Source: an uncultured bacterium
Lineage (GTDB): Bacteria; Bacteroidota; Bacteroidia; Bacteroidales; CAIWKO01
Reading direction: 5' to 3'
Assembly: GCA_903862465.1 (NCBI GenBank)
Contig: CAIOYH010000040.1
Coordinates: 1 to 57,040, forward strand
Length of the DNA stretch: 57,040 nt
Made by a program: the position numbers and the translations under genes. Shown piece by piece: positions 1-12,982 of the stretch; the stretch's first letter is position 1, and each line of letters begins with the position of its first letter. The notes beneath the pieces were generated by a model that was not told the origin of the DNA, searched no databases, and saw nothing but the letters and a program-made list of their open reading frames with translations.

Positions 1-1
1 A

Positions 2-685
2 GGAATAATCAAAGGATGGGATTCAAATTGGTTCGGCGGAAAAAGTTTTGGTAGTAAGTTGATAGAAGATAAAAAAATCAGAACGTATTTAAATGCTCGT
101 CTTTCGAAGGCTAGTATTTCAAAAATCGTTATTGAACGTACTTTGAAACTTATCACAGTTACTATTCATACAGCACGCCCTGGTATTATTATTGGTAAAG
201 GAGGTCAAGAAGTTGATAAGCTAAAGGAGGAATTAAAAAAAATTACCAGTAAAGAAATTCAGATAAATATTAACGAGATTAAACGTCCTGAACTTGATGC
301 TGTTTTAGTTGCTCAAACAATAGCTAAACAAATTGAAGGTAGAATATCTTATCGTCGTGCTGTTAAAACTGGTGTAGCTTCTACTATGCGAATGGGGGCA
401 GAGGGTATTAAGGTTCAATGTTCTGGTCGTATTGGTGGTGCAGAAATGGCACGTACGGAAATTCATAAAGAAGGTCGTATTCCTTTACATACTTTGAGAG
501 CAGATATTGATTATGCTTTAGTGGAAGCGCATACAACTTATGGTCGTATTGGTGTAAAAGTATGGATTTGCAAAGGGGAGATATATGGAAAAAGAGAACT
601 TGTTCCAACTTCAAACACTTTGAAAGTTAATAACCAAGAAGCTTCCAATAGCAAAGATCAAGCAAGAAGAAGAAAAAGAAAATAA
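2..685 (+). CDS. rpsC: 30S ribosomal protein S3 (5' truncated by window edge)
   Basis: Open frame continues upstream of the listed ORF to the window edge ([30 protein letters not shown]); KH domain [12 protein letters not shown]; first gene of the ribosomal operon. Confidence 0.97.
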   Translation, partial: GIIKGWDSNWFGGKSFGSKLIEDKKIRTYLNARLSKASISKIVIERTLKLITVTIHTARPGIIIGKGGQEVDKLKEELKKITSKEIQININEIKRPELDAVLVAQTIAKQIEGRISYRRAVKTGVASTMRMGAEGIKVQCSGRIGGAEMARTEIHKEGRIPLHTLRADIDYALVEAHTTYGRIGVKVWICKGEIYGKRELVPTSNTLKVNNQEASNSKDQARRRKRK

Positions 686-724
686 ATTAGTAATTTTAGT
701 GTTTAATTAAAAATATATACTGTA

Positions 725-1147
725 ATGTTACAGCCAAAGAAAACGAAATATAGGAAAATGCAAAAGCAGCGCATGAAAGGTACTGCCCATAGAGGGCATC
801 AGATTTCATTTGGTTCTTTTGCAATAAAAACACTGGAGGAATATTGGATAACTGGTCGACAAATAGAAGCCGCTCGTCAAGCCATTACTCGTTACATGAA
901 GCGTGAAGGGCAGTTGTGGATTAGAATTTTTCCAGATAAACCTGTAACTAAAAAGCCTGCCGAAGTACGTATGGGTAAAGGTAAAGGTGCATTAGAATAT
1001 TATGTAGCACGAGTAACGCCTGGTAGAATATTGTTTGAAATTGATGGGGTTTCTTTTGATATTGCTAAAGAGGCTTTACGGTTAGGAGCGCAAAAAATGC
1101 CTGTTGATACTAAATTTGTAATTAGAAGAGATTACGTTGAAGAATAA
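725..1147 (+). CDS. rplP: 50S ribosomal protein L16
   Basis: [19 protein letters not shown], canonical L16 and order. Confidence 0.98.
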   Translation: MLQPKKTKYRKMQKQRMKGTAHRGHQISFGSFAIKTLEEYWITGRQIEAARQAITRYMKREGQLWIRIFPDKPVTKKPAEVRMGKGKGALEYYVARVTPGRILFEIDGVSFDIAKEALRLGAQKMPVDTKFVIRRDYVEE

Positions 1148-1158
1148 AATTTAAATAA

Positions 1159-1392
1159 ATGAAACAGCAAGTAATCAAAGAACTTTCTACAAGTGAGCTT
1201 AAAGAAAGATTAATCGAAGAAAAAAAACAATATTTGAAACTGAAAATGAATCATGCAGTTTCTCCTCTTGAGAATCCTATGAAGATAAAGGATTATCAGA
1301 AAACTATTGCTCGCATGCATACAGAATTTCGCAGTAGAGAAATACATGGAGAAAACCAAACTGTTGATTTAAGTAACAGCAAAAAACAGTAA
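1159..1392 (+). CDS. rpmC: 50S ribosomal protein L29
   Basis: Size, L29-like ELKERLIEEKKQYLKLKMNHAVSPLENP, order. Confidence 0.95.
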   Translation: MKQQVIKELSTSELKERLIEEKKQYLKLKMNHAVSPLENPMKIKDYQKTIARMHTEFRSREIHGENQTVDLSNSKKQ

Positions 1393-1398
1393 ATCGTT

Positions 1399-1653
1399 AT
1401 GGAACGTAATTTAAGAAAAGAAAAAACAGGTGTTGTAGTTAGCAATAAAATGCAGAATACAATTGTTGTTAATGTGGAAAGAAAAGTGATGCACCCTAAG
1501 TATGGTAAATTCGTGAAAAAAAACACGAAATTTATGGCTGATGATGAGAAAAACCAATGTAATATAGGAGATGTGGTTCTCATTTCTGAGACGAAGCCAT
1601 TAAGCAAAAATAAATGTTGGCGCCTAGTAGAAATTATTGAAAGAGTTAAATAA
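1399..1653 (+). CDS. rpsQ: 30S ribosomal protein S17
   Basis: [36 protein letters not shown]. Confidence 0.97.
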   Translation: MERNLRKEKTGVVVSNKMQNTIVVNVERKVMHPKYGKFVKKNTKFMADDEKNQCNIGDVVLISETKPLSKNKCWRLVEIIERVK

Positions 1654-1655
1654 CT

Positions 1656-2024
1656 ATGATACAGCAAGAATCAAGATTAATTGTAGCTGACAACAGTGGT
1701 GCCAAAGAGGTACTCTGTATCAGAGTGCTTGGCGGAACTAAAAGAAGATATGCTTCAGTGGGCGATAAAATTATTGTGACTGTTAAGAGTGCTATTCCTT
1801 CAGGCAACATTAAAAAAGGTACAGTAAGTAAAGCTGTTATTGTTAGAACGAAGAAGGAAGTTAGAAGAAATGATGGATCTTACATTCGCTTTGATGATAA
1901 TGCAGTAGTATTGTTAACTGCAACTGATGAGTTACGGGGTACTCGTATTTTTGGACCAGTTGCTAGAGAGCTTAGAGAAAAGCAATACATGAAGATTGTT
2001 TCATTGGCACCTGAGGTGCTTTAA
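1656..2024 (+). CDS. rplN: 50S ribosomal protein L14
   Basis: [27 protein letters not shown]. Confidence 0.98.
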   Translation: MIQQESRLIVADNSGAKEVLCIRVLGGTKRRYASVGDKIIVTVKSAIPSGNIKKGTVSKAVIVRTKKEVRRNDGSYIRFDDNAVVLLTATDELRGTRIFGPVARELREKQYMKIVSLAPEVL

Positions 2025-2035
2025 AATTAAAGGAT

Positions 2036-2365
2036 ATGCGACCGAAATTACATATAAAAAAAGGAGACACAGTAACTGTAATAGCAGGAGATTCGAAAGG
2101 TCAACAAGGCAAAGTGCTGAAAGTTGTCATTGAAAAGAACAAAGCTATTGTTGAAGGGGTTAACTTAATTACAAAACATAGTAAACCCAATGCAAAAGAC
2201 ACGAAAGGTGGAATTATAAAGAAAGAATCTTTTGTTCATGCATCAAACCTAATGGTTCATGATTCTTCTGGAAAACCGACAAGAATTGGAAGAAAGATTG
2301 ATGAAAAGACCAATAAATTAGTAAGATATTCAAAAAAATCTGAAAAAAAGGAGATTATTAAGTAA
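2036..2365 (+). CDS. rplX: 50S ribosomal protein L24
   Basis: KOW motif [25 protein letters not shown]. Confidence 0.97.
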   Translation: MRPKLHIKKGDTVTVIAGDSKGQQGKVLKVVIEKNKAIVEGVNLITKHSKPNAKDTKGGIIKKESFVHASNLMVHDSSGKPTRIGRKIDEKTNKLVRYSKKSEKKEIIK

Positions 2366-2919
2366 TGGACTATCAACCAAGATTAAAAGAAAAGTATCAT
2401 AAAGAAATTGTATCAAGTTTAAAAGAACAATTTCAATATAAAAATGTAATGCAGGTTCCAAAGTTATTGAAAATATGCCTTAATCAAGGCGTCGGAGGTG
2501 CAATTGCTGATAAAAAAATATTAGATATTGCTGTTGAAGAAATGGCTATGATTTCTGGTCAAAAAGCTGTACAAACCAAATCAAAAAAAGATATTTCAAA
2601 TTTTAAACTTAGAAAAGGTATGCCGATTGGTGTTAGAGTTACGCTTCGAAGCGAGAAAATGTATGAATTTCTTGATCGCTTGATTTCGGTTACAATACCA
2701 CGTATTAGAGATTTTCGTGGTATTAATGACAAAGGATTTGATGGTAGAGGGAATTTTTCTTTTGGTATTACGGAACAAATTATTTTTCCTGAAATTAATA
2801 TTGACAAAATTAATAAAATTAATGGATTGGATATTACTTTTGTAACTTCTGCTCCAACAGATAAAGAAGCTCATGCTTTATTAAAAGAATTTGGATTACC
2901 ATTTAAAAATCAAAAATAA
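2365..2919 (+). CDS. rplE: 50S ribosomal protein L5
   Basis: [11 protein letters not shown]...[11 protein letters not shown]...PRIRDFRGI. Confidence 0.98.
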   Translation: MDYQPRLKEKYHKEIVSSLKEQFQYKNVMQVPKLLKICLNQGVGGAIADKKILDIAVEEMAMISGQKAVQTKSKKDISNFKLRKGMPIGVRVTLRSEKMYEFLDRLISVTIPRIRDFRGINDKGFDGRGNFSFGITEQIIFPEINIDKINKINGLDITFVTSAPTDKEAHALLKEFGLPFKNQK

Positions 2920-2920
2920 T

Positions 2921-3190
2921 ATGGCAAAAGAATCAATTAAGGCTCGTGAAGTAAAAAGGGAAAAACTTCATGAAAAATATAAAGAGAAAAGACTTGAATT
3001 AAAAAAAGCAGGAAATTATTTAGAATTGCAAAAATTACCTAAGAATTCATCTCCTGTGCGTTTGCACAATAGGTGTCAGATTACTGGACGACCAAAGGGA
3101 TATATGAGACAGTTTGGTATTTCGCGCATAAATTTTCGTGAAATGGCTTTATCCGGACTTATTCCAGGTGTAAAAAAAGCAAGTTGGTAA
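2921..3190 (+). CDS. rpsN: 30S ribosomal protein S14 (start trimmed to [13 protein letters not shown])
   Basis: C-terminal [43 protein letters not shown]. Confidence 0.97.
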   Translation: MAKESIKAREVKREKLHEKYKEKRLELKKAGNYLELQKLPKNSSPVRLHNRCQITGRPKGYMRQFGISRINFREMALSGLIPGVKKASW

Positions 3191-3225
3191 TATAAAAAGA
3201 AATAATAACAATTAATACGACGTAA

Positions 3226-3624
3226 ATGAATACTGATCCAATTTCAGATTATTTGACAAGAATTAGAAATGCCGTGATGGCAAACCATAGGTTGGTAGAG
3301 ATACCTGCTTCAAATATAAAGAAAAGTATAACGAAAATTCTTTTTGAAAAAGGATATATTTTAAACTTTAAATTTGAAGACGATACTAAACCAGGTATTA
3401 TAAAAATTGCATTAAAGTATCATCCTACATCCAAAACTTCTGCAATTTCTACATTAAAAAGAATAAGCAGCCCAGGATTAAGACAATATGTTAATGCTGA
3501 TGAACTCCCACGGGTACTTAATGGACTTGGAATAGCTATAATTTCTACTTCAAAAGGAGTCATGACAGATAAAGAAGCTCGAAATTTAAAAGTTGGTGGA
3601 GAAGTAATTTGTTACGTTAGTTAA
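3226..3624 (+). CDS. rpsH: 30S ribosomal protein S8
   Basis: [16 protein letters not shown]...[25 protein letters not shown]. Confidence 0.98.
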   Translation: MNTDPISDYLTRIRNAVMANHRLVEIPASNIKKSITKILFEKGYILNFKFEDDTKPGIIKIALKYHPTSKTSAISTLKRISSPGLRQYVNADELPRVLNGLGIAIISTSKGVMTDKEARNLKVGGEVICYVS

Positions 3625-3642
3625 TAATTTAAGGAGAAATAA

Positions 3643-4194
3643 ATGTCACGTATAGGAAAATTGCCAATTGCAATACCGCAACAAGTAACACTTACCGTTT
3701 CTGATAGTAATGAAGTTAGTGTGAAAGGACCAAAAGGTACATTAAAACAAATGATAGATCTTGGTATAACTGTAAAAGTTATTGGCGATAATATCATTGT
3801 TGAAAGAGTAGATGATAGTGTAAGGGCAAAACATGGTTTGTATCGTTCTTTAATTGCTAATATGGTTCAAGGGGTGTCGGAAGGATTTAAAGTTGAACAA
3901 GAATTAATTGGTGTTGGTTATAAAGCAGATGCTCAAAATAATGTGTTAGAACTAGCACTTGGATATTCACATAATTTTTTTATTGAATTGTCATCTGACG
4001 TTAAAGTTTCCACTATTAATGAAAGGGGTAAACCACCAACAATTATTTTGGAATCGAACGATAAACAGTTAATTGGGCAAGTTGCTGCCAAAATTCGTTC
4101 TTTAAGAGCACCAGAGCCGTACAAAGGAAAAGGGATTAGATTTAAGAATGAGGTTGTTAGAAAGAAAGCCGGCAAATCTGCCGTTCAAAAATAA
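3643..4194 (+). CDS. rplF: 50S ribosomal protein L6
   Basis: MSRIGKLPIAIP...PEPYKGKGIRF. Confidence 0.98.
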   Translation: MSRIGKLPIAIPQQVTLTVSDSNEVSVKGPKGTLKQMIDLGITVKVIGDNIIVERVDDSVRAKHGLYRSLIANMVQGVSEGFKVEQELIGVGYKADAQNNVLELALGYSHNFFIELSSDVKVSTINERGKPPTIILESNDKQLIGQVAAKIRSLRAPEPYKGKGIRFKNEVVRKKAGKSAVQK

Positions 4195-4221
4195 ATGTAT
4201 AAAAATTAAACTCTTCAAATA

Positions 4222-4584
4222 ATGGCAATTAAGAATTTTAAAGAATACAGAAGATTACGTATAAAGCATAGGATTAGGAAGGTCGTGAAAGGAACTGCAG
4301 AACGTCCTAGAATGTCTGTCTTTAGAAGCAATACAAATATTTATGTCCAATTAATCGACGATGTCGCAAAAAAAACAATTATTGCAGCATCCTCAATGGA
4401 GGCGGAAATTGCTACTGTAAAAGTAAGCAAAATTGAAAAATCCAAATTAGTTGGAAAAACATTTGCACAAAAAGCAATTGAATCAGGTATTACGACTGTT
4501 ATATTTGACAGAGGCGGATATTTGTATCATGGTAGAGTAAAATCATTAGCCGATTCAGCTAGAGAAGCTGGTTTAAAATTTTAA
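4222..4584 (+). CDS. rplR: 50S ribosomal protein L18
   Basis: [20 protein letters not shown]...[26 protein letters not shown]. Confidence 0.97.
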   Translation: MAIKNFKEYRRLRIKHRIRKVVKGTAERPRMSVFRSNTNIYVQLIDDVAKKTIIAASSMEAEIATVKVSKIEKSKLVGKTFAQKAIESGITTVIFDRGGYLYHGRVKSLADSAREAGLKF

Positions 4585-4590
4585 GAAGAT

Positions 4591-5109
4591 ATGTCAAACG
4601 CAAATATCAAAAGAGTTAAGTCAAGCGAAATCGAGTTTAAGGACAGATTAGTAAGCATTCAAAGAGTTACAAAAGTAACTAAAGGTGGTAGAACTTTCAG
4701 TTTCTCAGCTATCGTAGTTGTTGGAAATGAAAATGGAGTTGTAGGGTATGGTTTAGGGAAAGCTAAAGAAGTTACTGCGGCTATTGCGAAAGGTATTGAT
4801 GATGCCAAAAAGAATCTAATAAAGGTTCCCGTATTTAATGGCACTGTTCCTCATGAACAATATGGAAAATATAGTGGTGCATACATTTTTCTGAAACCAG
4901 CAGCTCCAGGAACTGGAGTTATTGCGGGTGGAGCTATGCGTGCAGTATTAGAAAGTGTTGGAGTTAAAAACGTGTTGGCTAAATCAAAAGGATCTTCAAA
5001 TCCTCATAGTGTTGTAAAAGCTACTATGGATGCATTAGTTAAAATGAAGGATCCTTTTACCATCGCACAATTACGTGGGATATCATTATCTAGAGTTTTT
5101 AACGGTTAA
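4591..5109 (+). CDS. rpsE: 30S ribosomal protein S5
   Basis: [29 protein letters not shown]. Confidence 0.98.
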   Translation: MSNANIKRVKSSEIEFKDRLVSIQRVTKVTKGGRTFSFSAIVVVGNENGVVGYGLGKAKEVTAAIAKGIDDAKKNLIKVPVFNGTVPHEQYGKYSGAYIFLKPAAPGTGVIAGGAMRAVLESVGVKNVLAKSKGSSNPHSVVKATMDALVKMKDPFTIAQLRGISLSRVFNG

Positions 5110-5132
5110 TCGCTTTAGGAAAAATAGAAAAC

Positions 5133-5315
5133 ATGAGAAAGTTAAAAGTAACACAAGTCAAAAGTGGTATTGACAGAAAAGCTGATCAGAAAAGAACGCT
5201 AATTGCATTAGGAATAAAAAAAATGCAACATTCTGTTGAAGTAGAAGCCACACCTCAGATAGAAGGGATGATTAGAAAGATCAGCCATTTGTTAACTGTT
5301 GAAGAAATTAATTAA
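5133..5315 (+). CDS. rpmD: 50S ribosomal protein L30
   Basis: [34 protein letters not shown], order. Confidence 0.96.
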   Translation: MRKLKVTQVKSGIDRKADQKRTLIALGIKKMQHSVEVEATPQIEGMIRKISHLLTVEEIN

Positions 5316-5336
5316 AGATATTAAATTATAAACAAA

Positions 5337-5783
5337 ATGGACTTAAGTAATCTGAAACCAGCAAAGGGATCGACAAAAAAAAGCAAAAGAATTGGTAGAG
5401 GTCAAGGTTCCGGTAGAGGTGGTACTTCAACTAGAGGAAATAAAGGTGCTCAATCAAGATCTGGTTATTCAAGAAAATTAGCTTTTGAAGGCGGTCAAAT
5501 GCCTTTAATAAGAAGAATTCCAAAGTTTGGATTTACTAATTTCAATAGAGTTGAATATAGTGGTATTAATGTTGACACACTTCAAAAACTTGCTGAAGCA
5601 AAAAATCTTACAACAATTAATATAAAAACACTTATTGATAATGGACTATCTTCTAAGAGTGATTTGATAAAAATTCTTGGAAGAGGTGTTTTAACTGTCA
5701 AATTGGATGTTACAGCGCATGCATTTTCTGCTACTGCAATTAAAATTATCGAGGCTCAAGGTGGAACCGCAACAAAACTTTAA
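5337..5783 (+). CDS. rplO: 50S ribosomal protein L15
   Basis: KRIGRGQGSGRGGTSTRGNKGAQSRSG. Confidence 0.98.
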   Translation: MDLSNLKPAKGSTKKSKRIGRGQGSGRGGTSTRGNKGAQSRSGYSRKLAFEGGQMPLIRRIPKFGFTNFNRVEYSGINVDTLQKLAEAKNLTTINIKTLIDNGLSSKSDLIKILGRGVLTVKLDVTAHAFSATAIKIIEAQGGTATKL

Positions 5784-5786
5784 TGG

Positions 5787-7154
5787 ATGAAACGGCTAAT
5801 TGAAACAATAAAGAATATATACAGAATTGAGGATCTTCGTAAAAGAATTATCTTTACTTTAGGTATTATTTTGATTTACCGACTTGGTTCTTATATCGTA
5901 TTACCTGGTATTGATCCTCATATGTTGGGAGCTTTGCATAAACAATCTAGTGATGGATTGCTTGGATTGCTTAATATGTTTTCCGGTGGAGCATTTTCTA
6001 ATGCATCTATTTTTGCATTGGGCATTATGCCGTATATTTCTGCTTCTATTGTTGTTCAATTATTGGGGATGGCGATACCTTATTTCCAGAAACTTCAGAA
6101 AGAGGGCGAATCAGGCAGGAAAAAGATAAATCAAATTACTCGTTTTTTAACCGTAATTATTACTGCAGCTCAAGCACCCGCGTATATTGGAAATATAACA
6201 AGTCAGTTACCAAGTGAAGCTATTTATCCATTTTTACCTGAAGTGGCGCCGTCAATGTTTTTTTGGTTGTCATCAGTAGTTATCCTTGTTTCAGGCACCA
6301 TGTTTGTCATGTGGCTCGGAGAAAAAATAACGGATAAAGGCATTGGTAATGGGATATCGCTTATTATTATGATTGGTATTATTGCCCGTTTGCCCTTTGC
6401 ACTTGTTGGTGAATTTGTATCACGGATGGAACAACAAGGTGGTGGTTTAATAGTCTTTGTATTAGAATTGGTTGTTTTAGTTGTTGTTATATTAATTTGT
6501 ATTTTGTTGGTGCAAGGAACAAGGAAAATCCCGGTACAATATGCAAAACGTATAGTAGGCAACAAACAGTATGGTGGAGTACGTCAATATATTCCATTAA
6601 AAGTAAATGCTGCTGGTGTTATGCCGATAATTTTTGCTCAAGCAATTATGTTTATTCCAATTACATTGGTTGGATTTACTAATATTGAAGCGCTATCAGG
6701 TATCGCTCGAACATTTTCGGATTTTAATGGATTTTGGTATAACTTTACTTTTGCATTATTTATTATTGCATTTACGTATTTCTATACTGCAATCACAATT
6801 AATCCGAATCAAATGGCGGATGATATGAAGAAAAATGGAGGCTTTATTCCTGGTATTAAACCAGGTAAAAAGACTGGAGAATTTATAGATAATGTAATGT
6901 CGAGAATAACATTGCCTGGTTCCATGTTTCTTGCTTTTGTTGCAATTATGCCAGCTCTTGTTAGATTAATGGGGGTGAACTCGCAATTTGCACAATTTTT
7001 TGGTGGAACGTCCCTTTTAATTTTGGTGGGGGTTGTGCTAGATACTTTGCAACAGATTGAAAGTTATTTGTTGATGCGTCATTATGACGGATTGACAAAA
7101 TCTGGAAGAATAAAAGGTCGTAGTTCTGCTGGTTATGGACAATCATCATTATAA
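5787..7154 (+). CDS. secY: Protein translocase subunit SecY
   Basis: Multi-TM, LGIMPYISASIVVQLL, GIGNGISLIIMIGI, order. Confidence 0.98.
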   Translation: MKRLIETIKNIYRIEDLRKRIIFTLGIILIYRLGSYIVLPGIDPHMLGALHKQSSDGLLGLLNMFSGGAFSNASIFALGIMPYISASIVVQLLGMAIPYFQKLQKEGESGRKKINQITRFLTVIITAAQAPAYIGNITSQLPSEAIYPFLPEVAPSMFFWLSSVVILVSGTMFVMWLGEKITDKGIGNGISLIIMIGIIARLPFALVGEFVSRMEQQGGGLIVFVLELVVLVVVILICILLVQGTRKIPVQYAKRIVGNKQYGGVRQYIPLKVNAAGVMPIIFAQAIMFIPITLVGFTNIEALSGIARTFSDFNGFWYNFTFALFIIAFTYFYTAITINPNQMADDMKKNGGFIPGIKPGKKTGEFIDNVMSRITLPGSMFLAFVAIMPALVRLMGVNSQFAQFFGGTSLLILVGVVLDTLQQIESYLLMRHYDGLTKSGRIKGRSSAGYGQSSL

Positions 7155-7172
7155 TAATTTAGTTATTGTAAG

Positions 7173-7964
7173 GTGATACATCTTAAATCAGAAGAGGAAA
7201 TAGAATTAATAAAAATCAGTTCTTTGCTTGTTGGAAAAACTTTAGCTGAGGTAGCTAATTATCTAAAACCTGGAGTTAAAACAAAATACCTTGACAGTAT
7301 TGCTGAGGATTACATTAGATCAAATGATGCAATTCCAGGATTTAAATTTTATCGAGGTTTTTTAGGAACATTATGTATTTCTGTGAATGATCAGGTAGTG
7401 CATGGAATTCCTGGTAATAAAGAGATTCTTGATGGAGATATCGTTTCTATTGATTGTGGGGTTGTAAAAAATGGATATTATGGAGATTCTGCCTACACAT
7501 TCGCTCTTGGAGACGTTAAACCCGAAGTTGTACATCTACTTCGAATTACCAAAAAGTCATTGTACAAAGGTATTGAAATGGCTGTTGCAGGAAATAGGGT
7601 TGGTGATATTAGTTATGCTGTTCAAAATTTTGTAGAAAAATACGGTTATACTGTGGTAAGAGAATTAGTGGGGCATGGAATCGGAAAGAATTTACATGAG
7701 GATCCTCAGATACCTAATTTTGGATCAAGAGGTTCAGGAGCAAAACTGTCAGAGGGTCTTGTCATTTGTATTGAGCCTATGATAAATTTGGGGAAAAAGG
7801 AGGTAGTACAGGAAAATGATGGATGGACCATTAGAACCAAAGATTCTAAACCTTCTGCTCATTTTGAACATCAGGTAGTTGTTAGAAAGAATCAATGTGA
7901 AGTTTTATCAACATTTGAGTATATAGAAAAGGTTAAAAACGAAAATATAAAAGTAATTTATTAA
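7173..7964 (+). CDS. map: Methionine aminopeptidase type I
   Basis: VNDQVVHGIPG, VSIDCGVVKNGYYGDSAYTFALG, GHGIGKNLHEDPQIPN. Confidence 0.97.
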   Translation: MIHLKSEEEIELIKISSLLVGKTLAEVANYLKPGVKTKYLDSIAEDYIRSNDAIPGFKFYRGFLGTLCISVNDQVVHGIPGNKEILDGDIVSIDCGVVKNGYYGDSAYTFALGDVKPEVVHLLRITKKSLYKGIEMAVAGNRVGDISYAVQNFVEKYGYTVVRELVGHGIGKNLHEDPQIPNFGSRGSGAKLSEGLVICIEPMINLGKKEVVQENDGWTIRTKDSKPSAHFEHQVVVRKNQCEVLSTFEYIEKVKNENIKVIY

Positions 7965-7973
7965 ATATACAAT

Positions 7974-8192
7974 ATGTCAAAACAAAGTTCAATTCAACAA
8001 GATGGAACGGTTCTCGAGTCGCTAGGGAATGCTATGTTTCGTGTTGAATTGGAAAATGGACATGTTATTATTGCGCATATTTCAGGCAAAATGAGAATGC
8101 ATTATATTAAAATATTACCTGGCGATAAAGTAAGAGTTGAAATTTCGCCATATGATTTAACAAAAGGAAGAATTACATTCAGATATAAATAA
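7974..8192 (+). CDS. infA: Translation initiation factor IF-1
   Basis: 72 aa, [31 protein letters not shown]. Confidence 0.98.
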   Translation: MSKQSSIQQDGTVLESLGNAMFRVELENGHVIIAHISGKMRMHYIKILPGDKVRVEISPYDLTKGRITFRYK

Positions 8193-8200
8193 ATAAGAAG

Positions 8201-8317
8201 ATGAAAGTACGTGTTTCAGTTAAGAAGAGAACCCCTGATTGCAAAATTATCAGAAGAAATGGACGGGTTTATGTTATTAATAAAAAGAATCCTAAATACA
8301 AACAAAGACAGGGTTAA
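8201..8317 (+). CDS. rpmJ: 50S ribosomal protein L36 (38 aa, absent from the supplied ORF list)
   Basis: My translation [38 protein letters not shown]; position between infA and rpsM. Confidence 0.96.
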   Translation: MKVRVSVKKRTPDCKIIRRNGRVYVINKKNPKYKQRQG

Positions 8318-8346
8318 TATTTTTGAACAATATTAAAAAGTAATAT

Positions 8347-8727
8347 ATGGCAAGAATTGCAGGTATTGATTTACCAAAAAATAAAAGAGGCGTTATCGGC
8401 TTAACCTATATTCTAGGAATTGGCAATAGCAGTGCACAAAAGATATTATTAGAAGCGGAAATTGATTTTAATAAGAAGGTTAGTGATTGGACAGATGCTG
8501 AACAAACTACGATTCGTAATATTATAAACGAAAAATATAAGGTAGAAGGCAATTTAAGATCTGAAGTGCAGATGAATATTAAACGATTGATGGATATCGG
8601 ATGTTATAGAGGTATTAGACATCGTGCCGGTTTGCCAACAAGAGGACAGAGTACGAAAAACAATGCACGCACACGTAAAGGAAAGAGAAAAACTGTAGCT
8701 AATAAGAAAAAGGCTGCTAAAGGTTAA
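8347..8727 (+). CDS. rpsM: 30S ribosomal protein S13
   Basis: [26 protein letters not shown]. Confidence 0.98.
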   Translation: MARIAGIDLPKNKRGVIGLTYILGIGNSSAQKILLEAEIDFNKKVSDWTDAEQTTIRNIINEKYKVEGNLRSEVQMNIKRLMDIGCYRGIRHRAGLPTRGQSTKNNARTRKGKRKTVANKKKAAKG

Positions 8728-8767
8728 GAATTAATTATTATATAATCAAAGAAACCTATTATAAATT

Positions 8768-9160
8768 ATGGCAAAAACTTCTGCTAAATCAGCAAAGAAA
8801 AGAGTAGTTAAAGTTGACGCAATCGGTAGAGCTTATGTCTTCGCTTCGTTCAATAATATAATTATTTCGCTAACAAATATGAATGGACAAGTAATTTCAT
8901 GGTCTTCAGCAGGGAAAATGGGATTTAAAGGATCTAAAAAGAATACTCCTTATGCAGGTCAGATGGCTGCGGGCGATTGTGCTAAGGCTGCTTATGATTT
9001 TGGATTACGAAAAGTTAAAGTGTATGTGAAAGGTCCTGGAGCTGGTAGAGAATCATCTATCAGATCAATTAGTGCTGCCGGAATTGAAGTAACAGAAATT
9101 ATTGATGTTACACCTTTACCACATAACGGTTGTCGTCCGCCAAAAAGAAGAAGAGTATAA
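8768..9160 (+). CDS. rpsK: 30S ribosomal protein S11
   Basis: C-terminal [16 protein letters not shown]. Confidence 0.98.
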   Translation: MAKTSAKSAKKRVVKVDAIGRAYVFASFNNIIISLTNMNGQVISWSSAGKMGFKGSKKNTPYAGQMAAGDCAKAAYDFGLRKVKVYVKGPGAGRESSIRSISAAGIEVTEIIDVTPLPHNGCRPPKRRRV

Positions 9161-9184
9161 ATTTATCCAATAATATAATTAGAT

Positions 9185-9790
9185 ATGGCAAGATATATTG
9201 GTCCGAAAACAAAGATCGCAAGAAAATTCAAAGATGCTATTTATGGTCCTGATAAGTCTTTTGAGAAAAAGAATTATCCTCCCGGACAACATGGTCAGAC
9301 GAAGAAAAGAAAAAAACAATCTGAATACGGTGTTCAGTTACAAGAAAAGCAAAAAGCGAAATTCACTTATGGTATTCTTGAAAAACAATTTAAGATTACT
9401 TTCGAGAAAGCTAGTCGTAAAAAAGGTATCACAGGTGAAGTATTATTACAGCTCATTGAGGCTCGTTTAGATAATGTCGTTTATCGTTTTGGTATTTCTC
9501 CTTCACGCAGTGGTGCAAGACAATTGGTTTCTCACGGACATATAGAAGTTAACGGTAAAGTTGTTAACATACCTTCATATAGTTTGAAAGCCAACGACAT
9601 CGTTTCTGTTAGAGAAAAATCAAAGTCTCTTGAAGTTATTAATGAGGCATTGGAAAAACACTCAAACCGATTTAATTGGTTAGAGTGGGATCAGGAGCAA
9701 ATGACTGGTAAGTTTATGAGTTATCCTGAGCGCGATCAGATTCCTGAAAATATTAATGAGCAACTTATCGTTGAGTTGTACTCGAAATAA
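9185..9790 (+). CDS. rpsD: 30S ribosomal protein S4
   Basis: [16 protein letters not shown]4 domain [10 protein letters not shown]. Confidence 0.98.
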   Translation: MARYIGPKTKIARKFKDAIYGPDKSFEKKNYPPGQHGQTKKRKKQSEYGVQLQEKQKAKFTYGILEKQFKITFEKASRKKGITGEVLLQLIEARLDNVVYRFGISPSRSGARQLVSHGHIEVNGKVVNIPSYSLKANDIVSVREKSKSLEVINEALEKHSNRFNWLEWDQEQMTGKFMSYPERDQIPENINEQLIVELYSK

Positions 9791-9819
9791 GATTTAAATA
9801 AACAATTGAAATAATATAT

Positions 9820-10812
9820 ATGGCAATATTAGCTTTTCAAAAACCGGACAAGGTTGTAATGTTGGAGTCGGACGATTTCTTTGGAAAATTCGAATTTCGT
9901 CCTCTCGAACCCGGCTATGGTACAACTGTTGGGAATTCATTAAGAAGAATTCTTCTTTCTTCTCTAGAAGGATTTGCTATAACCAATATTAAAATTGAAG
10001 GTGTTGAACAAGAGTTTGCTTCGATGGAGGGAGTTTTAGAAGATATTCCGGAGATTATTCTTAACCTTAAGAAAATCTGTTTCAAAAGACAGATCGATTC
10101 TGTAACGAATGAAAGAGTTATCATTACAGTTTCAGGAAAAGATGTTTTTAAAGCTGGAGATATCAATACGTTCCTTTCAGGATTTCAAGTGATAAACACT
10201 GAAGATGTGATTTGTCATTTAGAGCCCAATGTCAAGTTTGTTATGGAGATAACTATTGACAAGGGTAGGGGTTATGTACCTGCAGAGGATAACAAAGTTG
10301 CTACTGCAACACTCGGCACTATTTCTATTGATTCGATTTTTACGCCAATTCGCAATGTGAAATTCGTTGTTGAAAATTATCGCGTTGAACAAAAAACTGA
10401 CTACGAAAAATTAGTTCTTGATATAACGACCAACGGTTCTATTCAACCAAAAGAAGCTTTGAAAGAAGCTGCAAAAATACTTATACACCATTTTCTACTT
10501 TTCTCAGATGAGAAAATTACGATGGATACAGAAGAAAAAGCTGTTGTGGAAGAGTTCGACGAAACCTCCCTGCACATGCGTCAATTATTAAAAACAAAAC
10601 TTGTTGATCTGGACTTATCCGTTAGAGCTTTGAATTGTTTAAAAGCTGCTGATGTTGAAAGTTTAGGTGACTTGGTATCATATAACAAAAACGACCTGCT
10701 GAAATTCAGAAACTTTGGCAAGAAATCATTGACCGAATTAGAAGAACTTGTGAAGGCTAAAAGCTTGCAATTCGGTATGAACATCTCCAAATACAAATTA
10801 GATAAGGATTAA
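9820..10812 (+). CDS. rpoA: DNA-directed RNA polymerase subunit alpha
   Basis: [31 protein letters not shown]; alpha-[23 protein letters not shown]. Confidence 0.99.
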   Translation: MAILAFQKPDKVVMLESDDFFGKFEFRPLEPGYGTTVGNSLRRILLSSLEGFAITNIKIEGVEQEFASMEGVLEDIPEIILNLKKICFKRQIDSVTNERVIITVSGKDVFKAGDINTFLSGFQVINTEDVICHLEPNVKFVMEITIDKGRGYVPAEDNKVATATLGTISIDSIFTPIRNVKFVVENYRVEQKTDYEKLVLDITTNGSIQPKEALKEAAKILIHHFLLFSDEKITMDTEEKAVVEEFDETSLHMRQLLKTKLVDLDLSVRALNCLKAADVESLGDLVSYNKNDLLKFRNFGKKSLTELEELVKAKSLQFGMNISKYKLDKD

Positions 10813-10817
10813 AAGAA

Positions 10818-11435
10818 ATGAGACACAACAAAACCATTAATCAATTAGGAAGAACATCTTCACATAGAAAAGCGATGCTTTCAAATATGGCATCGTCACT
10901 CATATTACATAAAAGAATTGCTACCACTGTGGCAAAAGCTAAAGTATTGAGAGGATATGTGGAACCATTAATTACCAAATCAAAAGATGATTCTACACAT
11001 TCTCGTAGAACTGTTTTTAGTTATTTGGGCAATAAAGAAGCCGTTAGTGAACTCTTTAGAGAAGTATCGAAGAAAATCATGGATCGTCCTGGTGGCTACA
11101 CACGTATCTTAAAAACAGGTGCACGTTTAGGTGATAATGCTGAAATGTGTATCATTGAATTAGTTGACTATAACGAATTGATGTTAGGTACAAAAGATGC
11201 TAAAGCAGGCAAAACTGGTGCTCGTCGTCGTCGTGGAAGCGGTTCTACGAAAGCGGCAGGAGATGTTGTTGAAGCAAAAGTAGAAAAGAAGGCAGCTGCG
11301 CCTAAAGTTGTAGAAGCAGCGGCTCCTATTCATACGGAACCTGAAGCATCTGTAGAACCTGAAGTAATTGCAGATTCAGAAGTAGCTGAAGAACCCGAAA
11401 AGAATGAAGAAACAGATACCGCTAAAGAAGAATAA
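10818..11435 (+). CDS. rplQ: 50S ribosomal protein L17 with Ala/Glu-rich C-terminal extension
   Basis: N-terminal L17 ([20 protein letters not shown]) plus ~80 aa low-complexity acidic tail. Confidence 0.96.
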   Translation: MRHNKTINQLGRTSSHRKAMLSNMASSLILHKRIATTVAKAKVLRGYVEPLITKSKDDSTHSRRTVFSYLGNKEAVSELFREVSKKIMDRPGGYTRILKTGARLGDNAEMCIIELVDYNELMLGTKDAKAGKTGARRRRGSGSTKAAGDVVEAKVEKKAAAPKVVEAAAPIHTEPEASVEPEVIADSEVAEEPEKNEETDTAKEE

Positions 11436-11452
11436 GCAGTTATGAAAATATC

Positions 11453-11492
11453 GAAAAGGGATAAAGTTGTTGAAGCTTTATCCCTTTTTTGT
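11453..11492 (+). terminator. Rho-independent terminator after rplQ
   Basis: AAAAGGGATAAAG - loop - CTTTATCCCTTTTTT hairpin with T-run. Confidence 0.85.
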
Positions 11493-11525
11493 TTTAACTA
11501 AATCAAACTTTAATAGATAAAATAG

Positions 11526-12824
<1,299 letters not shown>

Positions 12825-12843
12825 AGAATATCATATCTAATCG

Positions 12844-12875
12844 AAAAGGACTTCAGTTTTGGAGTCCTTTTTTCT
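12844..12875 (+). terminator. Rho-independent terminator after eno
   Basis: AAAAGGACT - loop - AGTCCTTTTTT. Confidence 0.8.
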
Positions 12876-12982
12876 TGCATTATACCATTGAGGCACTGAG
12901 GACACTGAGAAACACTAAGATTTTATATCGCATTGTATTTTATGTGTATAAATCAATAGGCATCACTCTTTGCTGACCATCT

